This document shows positions 9,308 through 16,596 of a DNA stretch of 47,083 nt, one piece after another. The translations under genes and the position numbers were made by a program. How positions within the stretch are numbered: position 1 is the first letter of the stretch; the number at the start of each line of letters is the position of its first letter. The DNA comes from an uncultured Dysosmobacter sp. (lineage in GTDB: Bacteria; Bacillota; Clostridia; Oscillospirales; Oscillospiraceae): NCBI GenBank assembly GCA_934636905.1, contig CAKUBJ010000012.1, positions 1 through 47,083 of the forward strand, in the 5' to 3' direction. Under the pieces are notes generated by a model. The model was not told the origin of the DNA. It ran no database searches and saw only the letters and a program-made list of their open reading frames with translations.

Positions 9308-10708
9308 ATGTCTGATGCAAACAAGGCGTTGAAGGAAAAGCTGCTGAGCAGCCGGAAAAACGGCTTTGACCGGCTGAACGAGGTGGAAAAGGAGCCTATG
9401 GAGTCCTATTGCCGGGATTATATGGCCTTTCTGGACGCCGGAAAAACGGAGCGCCTCTGCGCGGCGGAAACTGTCCGGCTGGCGGAGCAGGCGGGCTACC
9501 GCCCCTTTGTCCGGGGACAGGCCGTAAAGCCCGGGGATAAGGTGTATGTCTGCAACCGGGGCAAGAGCGTGCTGCTGGCCCATATCGGCAGCAAGCCTCT
9601 GGCCGAGGGCGCCCAGATTACCGCCGCCCATATCGATTCTCCCCGGCTGGATCTGAAGCCCAATCCCCTGTATGAGGACAGCGAACTGGCCTATTTCAAA
9701 ACCCACTACTACGGCGGCATCCGCAAGTACCAGTGGGTGACCATCCCGCTGGAGCTTCACGGCGTGGTTGCCCTGACGGACGGCACCACCGTCTCCGTGA
9801 ACATCGGCGGGGAAGAGGGGGATCCCAAGCTGGTCGTCACCGACCTGCTGCCCCACCTGGGTCAGGAGCAGAGCAAGAAGCCGCTGGCGGAGGGCATCAC
9901 CGGCGAGCAGCTGAACCTGCTGCTGGGCAGCAGACCCATCGGCGGCGAGGAAGGCTCCGACCGGGTGAAGCTGGCGGTGATGCAGCTGCTGAACGAAAAG
10001 TACGGCATCACCGAGGACGACTTCACCTCCGCGGAACTGGAGGCGGTTCCCGCAGGGAAAGCCTCGGAAATCGGCCTGGATCGCTCCATGATCGGCTCCT
10101 ACGGCCATGACGACCGGGTCTGCGGCTACGCGGCGCTGAAGGCTCTGCTGGATCTGGATGGGACGCCGGCCAAAACCGCCATCTGCGTACTGGCGGACAA
10201 GGAGGAAATCGGTTCCGACGGCGTCACCGGGATGCAGTCCGCCGCCTTTGATACCTTTATGGAGGATCTGTGCGAAGCCCAGGGGGCGGCGCTGCGGGTG
10301 TGTCTGGAAAATTCCTTCTGCCTCAGTGCCGACGTGACGGCGGCCTATGACCCCAACTTCGGCGAGGTCTTTGAGAAGAAGAACGCCGCCTACCTGAACT
10401 ACGGCATCGGCCTGTGCAAGTACACCGGTGCCCGGGGCAAGTCCGGCGCCAGCGATGCCGCTGCCGAAACGGTGGGCTATGTCCGGGGTATTTTTGACCG
10501 GGCAGAGGTCATCTGGCAGATTGCGGAACTGGGGAAGGTGGACGCCGGCGGCGGCGGCACCGTGGCCATGTATATGGCCAACCGCAACATCACCACGCTG
10601 GATGCCGGCGTGCCGGTGCTGGCCATGCACGCCCCCTTTGAGGTGGTTTCCAAGCTGGACTGCTATGAGACTTACAAAGGCATGAAAGCAGTTTACGAGG
10701 CAGAGTAA
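9308..10708 (+). CDS. M18-family aminopeptidase (aspartyl aminopeptidase type)
   Basis: A 466-residue dinuclear-zinc aminopeptidase removing N-terminal residues from peptides in the cytosol. Metal-site motifs are AAHIDSPRLDLKP (about 106-118), YGHDDRVCG, the catalytic DKEEIGSDG (about 298-306), and the final histidine in LAMHAPFEV near the C-terminus. I chose the ATG at 9308 because GGAGGAATATACT precedes it directly. An upstream in-frame ATG at 9290 lies before that site. The last ten codons are repeated 144 bases downstream (10823-10852), so the tail has been duplicated by an insertion. Confidence 0.93.
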   Translation: MSDANKALKEKLLSSRKNGFDRLNEVEKEPMESYCRDYMAFLDAGKTERLCAAETVRLAEQAGYRPFVRGQAVKPGDKVYVCNRGKSVLLAHIGSKPLAEGAQITAAHIDSPRLDLKPNPLYEDSELAYFKTHYYGGIRKYQWVTIPLELHGVVALTDGTTVSVNIGGEEGDPKLVVTDLLPHLGQEQSKKPLAEGITGEQLNLLLGSRPIGGEEGSDRVKLAVMQLLNEKYGITEDDFTSAELEAVPAGKASEIGLDRSMIGSYGHDDRVCGYAALKALLDLDGTPAKTAICVLADKEEIGSDGVTGMQSAAFDTFMEDLCEAQGAALRVCLENSFCLSADVTAAYDPNFGEVFEKKNAAYLNYGIGLCKYTGARGKSGASDAAAETVGYVRGIFDRAEVIWQIAELGKVDAGGGGTVAMYMANRNITTLDAGVPVLAMHAPFEVVSKLDCYETYKGMKAVYEAE

Positions 10709-10852
10709 CGTTTTTCTGCAGCGGGAAGGAAGGGTGTGTGCGGGAAACCCAGGAGGGGTTTCCTGCACCATTCTGATCACAGCTATGCAGAATTTATTCT
10801 GCATAGCCTGGCCGCCGCAGGCGGCATGAAAGCAGTTTACGAGGCGGAGTAA
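10679..10852 (+). repeat. 30-bp direct repeat of the aminopeptidase 3' end flanking a hairpin-rich insert
   Basis: The 30 bases at 10679-10708, which encode the end of the aminopeptidase and its stop, recur at 10823-10852 with one mismatch. The 114 bases between hold three hairpins: GGAAACCC/GGGTTTCC with loop AGGAG at 10743-10763, CTATGCAGAA/TTCTGCATAG at 10783-10806, and GCCGCC/GGCGGC at 10811-10825. The natural terminator lies just after the second copy, so that copy is probably the original gene end. The insert brought or created the upstream copy, keeping the protein intact. Confidence 0.8.
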
Positions 10853-10869
10853 ACAGCGCTTTCACTTTA

Positions 10870-10894
10870 CAGGAGGGGGAATCTCCCCCTCCTG
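10870..10894 (+). terminator. Rho-independent terminator of the aminopeptidase gene
   Basis: A perfect 11-bp stem (CAGGAGGGGGA with its complement) and a 3-base loop are followed by a short TTTC tract. It lies downstream of the duplicated gene end. Confidence 0.75.
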
Positions 10895-10993
10895 TTTCTG
10901 CGAGTTTCCTCTCCATATGGCAATTTGACTGTATTTCACGGACAGCGGCCCCGAATTTTCTCATTTCCGGCAGGAGAATTTTGTGGTTTCCGG

Positions 10994-11022
10994 TTGCAAG
11001 CCGCCGGAGAAACTGGTATGAT
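10994..11022 (+). promoter_or_regulatory. Sigma-A-type promoter for the aspartate-pathway cluster
   Basis: TTGCAA at 10994-10999 and TATGAT at 11017-11022 have a 17-base spacer, 40 bases upstream of the first ACT-domain gene. The 10895-10993 stretch before it has no other recognisable element. Confidence 0.6.
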
Positions 11023-11061
11023 GAATCTGCCAAGGACAAATGGCCGCAGGAGGTGGACTGA

Positions 11062-11502
11062 GTGGCAAGAAAAATCGAATACTATCTGGTGGCGGCGGAG
11101 GCTCTGCCGGAAATTTTCATCCGGGTGGCGGAGGCCAAGCGGATGATGCAGACCGGGGAAGCCGAAACCGTCGGCGAGGCTGCCCGGCTGGCGGGCATCA
11201 GCCGCAGTGCGTTTTACAAGTACAAGGACGCCGTACAGCCCTTTAATGACATGAAATCGGAACATATCATCACCTTTTACACCCTGCTGAAGGATGTCTC
11301 CGGAACCCTGTCCCGGGTGCTGAACGTATTTGCGTCCTCCGGCGCTAACATCCTCACCATCAACCAGAGCATCCCCACCAACGGCTGCGCTGCCGTGACC
11401 ATTTCCGCGGAAACCTCCGGCATGGAGAAGTCGCTGGAACAGCTGATGGGGGATGTGTCCGGACTGGAAAACGTCATCAAATTTGAGATTCTGGCCGGAT
11501 AA
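11062..11502 (+). CDS. ACT domain-containing protein, PheB/UPF0735 family
   Basis: A 146-residue protein with an N-terminal helix-turn-helix-like segment (EAARLAGISRSAFYKYKD, about 40-57) and a C-terminal ACT domain (about 70-146, starting IITFYTLLKDVSGTLSRVL). ACT domains bind amino acids. The family is known from Bacillus, where it is called PheB and lies next to hom or pheA, but its molecular role is not settled. The GTG start is favoured by AGGAGG at 11048-11053. It directly precedes hom, so an amino-acid-sensing role in threonine/methionine control is plausible but inferred. Confidence 0.85.
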   Translation: MARKIEYYLVAAEALPEIFIRVAEAKRMMQTGEAETVGEAARLAGISRSAFYKYKDAVQPFNDMKSEHIITFYTLLKDVSGTLSRVLNVFASSGANILTINQSIPTNGCAAVTISAETSGMEKSLEQLMGDVSGLENVIKFEILAG

Positions 11503-11524
11503 GGCCGCAGAAAGGAACTGATGC

Positions 11525-12718
11525 ATGATTAAAATTGCGATTCTGGGGCTTGGCACTGTGGGCACCGGCGTTGTGAAGGTGGTAGAGGCCAACACGGCGC
11601 CCATCCGGCACAGGCTGGGGGAACCGCTGGGGGTCAAGACGGCGCTGGTACGGACGCTGCGCAAAGGCCCGTACTGCCACCTGATGACAGACCGCTTCCG
11701 GGACATCGAAACCGACAGTGAAATCCGGGTGGTGGTGGAAACCATCGGCGGCACCGGCGCGGCCTATGAATACACCCGCCGCTGCCTGATGGCTGGCAAG
11801 CACGTCGTCACCGCCAACAAACAGCTGGTGGCGGAGCACGGCTGCGAACTGCTGGAACTGGCACGGAAAAACCATGTGAACTACCTCTTTGAGGCCAGCG
11901 TAGGCGGGGGAATCCCCATCCTGCATCCCCTGACCCAGTGTATGGCCGCCAATCGGGTGGACGAGATTTACGGCATTCTCAACGGCACCACCAACTTTAT
12001 CCTCACCAAAATGGTGCGGGAGAAAATGCCCTTTGAGGAAGCCCTGAAGCTGGCGCAGGAAAAGGGCTATGCCGAGGCAGATCCCACGGCGGATGTGGAA
12101 GGCATTGACGCGGGGCGCAAGATCTGCATTCTGGCGGATCTTGCCTTCGGGCATCAGGTGAACCCGGAGAAGGTGCCCATGGAGGGCATCACCGGGCTGG
12201 ATCTGAAGGACGTGGAACTTGCCGGACATCACGGCTACCGCATCAGGCTGCTGGGACGCTGCCTGCGGCTGGAGGGGAACCGCCGCACGGCCTATGTGGC
12301 GCCTCACCTGATTTCCGCAGACAATCCCATCTCCGATGTGAACGACGTGTTCAACGCGGTGGTGGTGCGGGGCAACGCCACCGGTGAGGTGATGTTCTAC
12401 GGAAAAGGCGCCGGGGAACTGCCCACGGCCTCTGCCGTTGTGGCGGATGTCATGGAGTGCGTGCTGGAAAGCCGCCCCCGGCCGGAAATCGGATGGAGTG
12501 CCGATGAGGGGGGCTTTGTGTCCCCGCTGGAACTGAAGGGGTGCTGGTATTTCCGGAGTCATGCCCCGGCGGAGCGGGTGCAGGCGCTGGTGCCGGAGGC
12601 CCGGATTCTGGAAGCGGGGGAAGACACCGTTTTCATCACGCCGCCTGTCACCGGACAGGAAGCGGAGGCGCTGGCGAAGCGGCTTCCGGTTTCGGCTTAT
12701 CTGCGGGTGCTGGGATGA
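11525..12718 (+). CDS. hom: Homoserine dehydrogenase
   Basis: A 397-residue enzyme reducing aspartate semialdehyde to homoserine, at the branch to threonine and methionine. It has the NAD(P)-binding GLGTVGTG (8-15), ANKQLVAEHG, EASVGGGIPIL, the family signature GILNGTTNFILTKM, and the catalytic-region ADPTADVEGIDAGRK. The usual C-terminal ACT domain of about 80 residues is short and weakly conserved here, so feedback by threonine may be altered or shared with the separate ACT proteins beside it. That last point is inference. It lies 22 bases after the PheB-like gene. Confidence 0.95.
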   Translation: MIKIAILGLGTVGTGVVKVVEANTAPIRHRLGEPLGVKTALVRTLRKGPYCHLMTDRFRDIETDSEIRVVVETIGGTGAAYEYTRRCLMAGKHVVTANKQLVAEHGCELLELARKNHVNYLFEASVGGGIPILHPLTQCMAANRVDEIYGILNGTTNFILTKMVREKMPFEEALKLAQEKGYAEADPTADVEGIDAGRKICILADLAFGHQVNPEKVPMEGITGLDLKDVELAGHHGYRIRLLGRCLRLEGNRRTAYVAPHLISADNPISDVNDVFNAVVVRGNATGEVMFYGKGAGELPTASAVVADVMECVLESRPRPEIGWSADEGGFVSPLELKGCWYFRSHAPAERVQALVPEARILEAGEDTVFITPPVTGQEAEALAKRLPVSAYLRVLG

Positions 12719-12783
12719 TACCCATTTCCCCGCCCCGGCGTATGATGGAACAGACCCCAATCTGAAGCAAAGAGGGAGCAACC

Positions 12784-13995
12784 ATGAGTTTGATTGTACA
12801 GAAATTCGGCGGCAGCAGCGTCAGGGATGCCCAGCGCATCCGCAATGTTGCCGGTATTATCGCAGAAACCTATTTGCAGGGCAACGACGTCATCGTCGTC
12901 CTGTCGGCGCAGGGAGACACCACGGATGACCTGATTGCCAAGGCGGAGGAGATTAACCGGAAGCCTTCCAAGCGGGAAATGGATATGCTGCTGTCCACCG
13001 GTGAGCAGATTTCCGTGGCGCTGTGCGCCATGGCGCTGGAGGCCATGGGGCTGCCCTGTGTATCTCTGGCAGCGTGGCAGGTGGGCATCCAGACCACCAA
13101 GGTGCATTCCGATGCCCGGATCAAAAAAATCGACACGGAGCGGGTCAGAGCGGAGCTGGATCAGCACCGGATTGTGCTGGTAACCGGCTTCCAGGGGGTT
13201 GACCGGCTGGGGGACGTCACCACACTGGGACGGGGCGGCAGCGATACCAGCGCCGTGGCGCTGGCGGCGGCCTTCCGGGCGGATCTCTGCCAGATCTACA
13301 CGGATGTGGACGGCGTCTACACCACGGATCCCCGGATCGTCCCCAACGCCAGAAAGTTGGATGAGATCACATACGACGAAATGCTGGAACTGGCATCCCA
13401 GGGTGCCGGCGTGCTTCATAACCGCAGCGTGGAGCTGGCAAAGAAGTTCCGGGTGGATCTGGAGGTGCTCTCCAGTCTGGAAAGAAAGCCCGGCACCAAA
13501 GTCAAGGAGGTCACCAAAGTGGAAAAGACAAATATCGCCGGCGTGGCGAAGGATACCAGCATCGCCCGGATTGCCCTCATCGGGCTTCAGCATAATCCCG
13601 GCGTCGCGTTTCAGGTGTTCGACCTGCTGAGCAAGCACAATATCAACGTGGACGTCATCCTTCAGTCCATCGGCCGGGAGGACACCAAGGACATTTCCTT
13701 TACCGTCCATAAAAAGGATCTGGAGGAAGCCAAGGAGATTCTGGAGGAGAACAAAAGCGTCCTGCGGTTTGACCATATCGAAACGGACAGCCATATCGGC
13801 AAGGTGTCCATTGTAGGCGCCGGGCTGATGACCAACTGCGGCATGGCCGCCCGGATGTTTGAAGCGCTTTACGAGGCCGGCATCAACATCCAGATGATCA
13901 ACACCTCCGAAATCCGGGTTTCCGTCCTGCTGGACGAGAACGACGTGGATCGCGCGGTGCGGGCCATTCACGCGAAGTTTTTCGACGAGATCTGA
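12784..13995 (+). CDS. lysC: Aspartate kinase
   Basis: A 403-residue monofunctional aspartokinase phosphorylating L-aspartate, the first step to lysine/diaminopimelate, threonine and methionine. It has the kinase KFGGSSV (7-13), the TTLGRGGSDTSAVALA loop, and two C-terminal ACT domains (about 265-403, including NPGVAFQVFDLLSKHNINVD and the INTSEIRVSVLL effector segment). The gene order hom-lysC is consistent with coordinated control. An AAAGAGGGAG site precedes the ATG. Confidence 0.95.
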   Translation: MSLIVQKFGGSSVRDAQRIRNVAGIIAETYLQGNDVIVVLSAQGDTTDDLIAKAEEINRKPSKREMDMLLSTGEQISVALCAMALEAMGLPCVSLAAWQVGIQTTKVHSDARIKKIDTERVRAELDQHRIVLVTGFQGVDRLGDVTTLGRGGSDTSAVALAAAFRADLCQIYTDVDGVYTTDPRIVPNARKLDEITYDEMLELASQGAGVLHNRSVELAKKFRVDLEVLSSLERKPGTKVKEVTKVEKTNIAGVAKDTSIARIALIGLQHNPGVAFQVFDLLSKHNINVDVILQSIGREDTKDISFTVHKKDLEEAKEILEENKSVLRFDHIETDSHIGKVSIVGAGLMTNCGMAARMFEALYEAGINIQMINTSEIRVSVLLDENDVDRAVRAIHAKFFDEI

Positions 13996-14010
13996 ACCAT
14001 CACTGCGGGA

Positions 14011-14038
14011 AAGGAGGTACACGGCTGTGTGCCTCCTT
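14011..14038 (+). terminator. Hairpin between lysC and the second ACT gene
   Basis: A 12-bp stem with one mismatch (AAGGAGGTACAC / GTGTGCCTCCTT) and loop GGCT, ending CTTCTC with no clear T-tract. It may be a partial terminator or an mRNA-processing hairpin separating lysC from the downstream pair. It contains a Shine-Dalgarno-like AAGGAGGT that would be sequestered. Confidence 0.4.
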
Positions 14039-14082
14039 CTCACCTTGGAAAACCGCCGGTGCACCGGCGAGGAGGAAGAATT

Positions 14083-14352
14083 ATGAATGCAATCGTTACC
14101 GTAATCGGCCGGGATCGGGTGGGCATCATTGCCACCGTCTGCGGAAAGCTGGCGGAGCTGAACGTCAATATTCTGGATATTACCCAGACCATCCTGAAGG
14201 GGAACTTCACCATGGTCATGGCGGTGGACGCCGGTCAGGCCAACGTGGGCTTTGAGCAGCTTGCCGCCGCGCTGGACGCCCTGGGGGAGCAGATGCACCT
14301 GTCCATCCGCATCCAGCGGGAGGAAATCTTTGACGCCATGCACCGGATATAA
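14083..14352 (+). CDS. ACT domain-containing protein (UPF0237 type)
   Basis: An 89-residue protein that is essentially one ACT domain (AIVTVIGRDRVGIIATVCGK at the start) plus a short helical tail. Members of this family occur next to UPF0210 genes in Firmicutes, archaea and proteobacteria, and their ligand is not established. I chose the ATG at 14083 because of the GAGGAGGAAGAATT site, since an upstream in-frame ATG at 14029 lies inside a hairpin. The downstream gene follows after 12 bases. Confidence 0.9.
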   Translation: MNAIVTVIGRDRVGIIATVCGKLAELNVNILDITQTILKGNFTMVMAVDAGQANVGFEQLAAALDALGEQMHLSIRIQREEIFDAMHRI

Positions 14353-14364
14353 GGAGAGGGTATC

Positions 14365-15723
14365 ATGCTGAACCAGAAAGAAATTCTCTCTACCATCGCT
14401 ATGATTGACCGGCAGCATCTGGACATCCGCACCATCACCATGGGGATCTCCCTGCTCAGCTGCTGCGACCCGGACGCCAGACGCGCCTGTGAGAAGATTT
14501 ACGAAAAAATCACCCGGTACGCGGAAAAGCTGGTAAAAACCGGGGAGGACATCCAGCGGGAGTTCGGAATCCCCATTGTCAACAAGCGGATTTCCGTCAC
14601 CCCCATGGCGCTGGTGGCCGGTGCCAGTGAAACGGAGGACTATGTGCCCTTTGCACTGGCGCTGGATCGGGCCGCCAGAACCTGCGGCGTCAACTTCATC
14701 GGCGGGTACTCCGCGCTGGTGCAGAAGGGAATGACGGAGGCGGACGAAAAGCTGATCCGCTCCATTCCGGAGGCGCTGGATCGCACAGAACTGGTGTGCT
14801 CCAGCGTCAACGTGGGTTCCACCCGGGCAGGCATCAATATGGACGCCGTGGCGCTGATGGGGCAGATTGTGAAGGAAACCGCCGCCCGGACGGCGGATCG
14901 GGACGGCCTTGGCTGCGCCAAGCTGGTGGTTTTCTGCAACGCCGTGGAGGATAACCCCTTTATGGCCGGCGCGTTCCACGGCGTAGGGGAGGCGGAGAAG
15001 GTCATCAACGTGGGCGTCTCCGGCCCCGGCGTGGTGTACCACGCCCTGCAGTCCGTCAAGGGGGAGCCGCTGGACGTGGTGGCGGAAACCGTGAAAAAGA
15101 CGGCGTTTCAGGTGACCCGCATGGGCCAGCTGGTGGCCCGGGAGGCCAGCCGCCGTCTTGACACCCCCTTCGGCATTGTGGATTTGAGTCTTGCCCCCAC
15201 CCCGGCCGTCGGGGACTCCGTGGCCCGGATTCTGGAGGAGATGGGGCTGGAGGTCTGCGGCACCCACGGCACCACGGCGGCACTGGCGCTGCTGAACGAC
15301 GCGGTGAAGAAGGGCGGCGTCATGGCCTCTTCTTCCGTAGGCGGGTTGTCCGGCGCCTTTATCCCCGTCAGCGAAGACGAGGGCATGATTGCCGCCGCCA
15401 GAGCGGGAACGCTGTGCATGGACAAGCTGGAAGCCATGACCTGCGTGTGCTCCGTGGGGCTGGACATGATTGCCGTGCCCGGCGATACCCCGGCGGAAAC
15501 CATCTCCGCCATCATTGCGGATGAAGCCGCCATCGGCATGGTGAACAACAAGACCACCGCCGTCCGCCTGCTGCCCACCCCCGGCAAGGATGTGGGAGAT
15601 ACAGTGGAGATGGGGGGTCTGCTGGGCAGTGCACCGGTGATGCCGGTGCATAAGGAATCCAGCGCCGCATTTGTCCGGCGGGGCGGCCGCATCCCGGCAC
15701 CGCTCCACAGCCTGAAAAACTGA
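14365..15723 (+). CDS. PFL-fold conserved protein, UPF0210 (DUF711) family
   Basis: A 452-residue conserved protein of unknown function, full length for the family. Typical segments are ETIAMID-like [20 protein letters not shown] at the N-terminus, [13 protein letters not shown] near 112-125, and glycine-rich central blocks. The family is structurally related to pyruvate formate-lyase barrels but lacks an obvious glycyl-radical motif. It is nearly always paired with the small ACT protein found just upstream, so the two probably act together. Confidence 0.9.
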   Translation: MLNQKEILSTIAMIDRQHLDIRTITMGISLLSCCDPDARRACEKIYEKITRYAEKLVKTGEDIQREFGIPIVNKRISVTPMALVAGASETEDYVPFALALDRAARTCGVNFIGGYSALVQKGMTEADEKLIRSIPEALDRTELVCSSVNVGSTRAGINMDAVALMGQIVKETAARTADRDGLGCAKLVVFCNAVEDNPFMAGAFHGVGEAEKVINVGVSGPGVVYHALQSVKGEPLDVVAETVKKTAFQVTRMGQLVAREASRRLDTPFGIVDLSLAPTPAVGDSVARILEEMGLEVCGTHGTTAALALLNDAVKKGGVMASSSVGGLSGAFIPVSEDEGMIAAARAGTLCMDKLEAMTCVCSVGLDMIAVPGDTPAETISAIIADEAAIGMVNNKTTAVRLLPTPGKDVGDTVEMGGLLGSAPVMPVHKESSAAFVRRGGRIPAPLHSLKN

Positions 15724-15746
15724 GAAGTGATAGCGCGGATTAAGCA

Positions 15747-15780
15747 ATCCCCGCCGCATGATGATTCATGCGGCGGGGAT
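15747..15780. terminator. Bidirectional terminator between UPF0210 gene and queH
   Basis: A 15-bp perfect stem beginning ATCCCCGCCGCATGA with a 4-base loop lies between convergent genes. The T-tracts are weak on both sides. Confidence 0.65.
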
Positions 15781-15821
15781 TCTGTTTGAAAATACCTGTG
15801 CCTCACAGAGAAAATCCGGTT

Positions 15822-16391
15822 TTACGCCTGTTCTGCAAATTTCTTCCTGTCCCGGTCAATCTGCTTTTGATAGCGATCCTGCTCGGAAAAAACACAGCCG
15901 CAGTACTTCTGCATATAAAAGCCCAGTTCCCGGGCCCGCTGATTACCTGCCCGGAAATTGGGGCGGAAATCCCGGTACAGGAACGTCACGCCGTACTGCC
16001 GGGCATATGCCTCCGCAGCGGCCCGGATGCCGTCGTGATTCTGATAGAGGCTGGCCAGCAGGGTAGAGGTAAAGGCCTCATAGCCGTGCTCCGCCGCATA
16101 CCGGGCGGTTTCCTCCAGCCGGTGATGATAGCAGTAGGTGCAGCGGCGGGAGATGTCTCCGGCCACATGCTCCACAAATTCCCGCAGGCCGTAATCCTCT
16201 TTTACAATCACCTGCATCTCAATGGTGGGGGCGTAGGCCAGCAGGCAGTCCCGCCGGGCCTCGTATTCCTTCCAGGGGTGGATATTGGGGTTGTACCAGA
16301 AAGCCACCGGTTCAATGCCCTCGGCGCGGAGAGGGTCGATGCAGCTCAGGGAGCAGGGGGCACAGCAGGTGTGCATCAGGACAGAGATCAT
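15822..16391 (-). CDS. queH: Epoxyqueuosine reductase QueH
   Basis: A 189-residue DUF208-family enzyme that reduces epoxyqueuosine to queuosine in tRNA, a non-homologous replacement for QueG. The N-terminal HTCCAPC (C9, C10, C13), the CTYCYHHRLEETA segment and KYCGCVFSE near the C-terminus supply the iron-sulfur/metal cysteines of the family. The ATG at 16391 is preferred because a GGAAG site lies about ten bases upstream, while ATG 16376 is possible. tgt, which inserts the queuosine precursor base, lies 20 kb away in the same window. Confidence 0.93.
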   Translation of the reverse strand: MISVLMHTCCAPCSLSCIDPLRAEGIEPVAFWYNPNIHPWKEYEARRDCLLAYAPTIEMQVIVKEDYGLREFVEHVAGDISRRCTYCYHHRLEETARYAAEHGYEAFTSTLLASLYQNHDGIRAAAEAYARQYGVTFLYRDFRPNFRAGNQRARELGFYMQKYCGCVFSEQDRYQKQIDRDRKKFAEQA

Positions 16392-16596
16392 GGAGAAAAA
16401 CTTCCCTTCCAAAGCATATTTTTTACAGTATAACATAGGATGCCGCAGAAGGGAATCCCCTGTGTGAAAACGTTTTTTTAACGGAAAATTCACGAAAATT
16501 CCATACTTTTCACATTGCGGAATCTGCCGAAAAACCGTAACATAATAGTGTTGCATTACAGACTGAAACGGAATGCCCCGAAGGAGGAAGCCTTTT

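Noticed and set aside
12697..15759. Minus-strand open frame of 1020 codons opposite lysC and UPF0210
   Set aside because: Same shadow pattern. The plus strand holds three clear genes.
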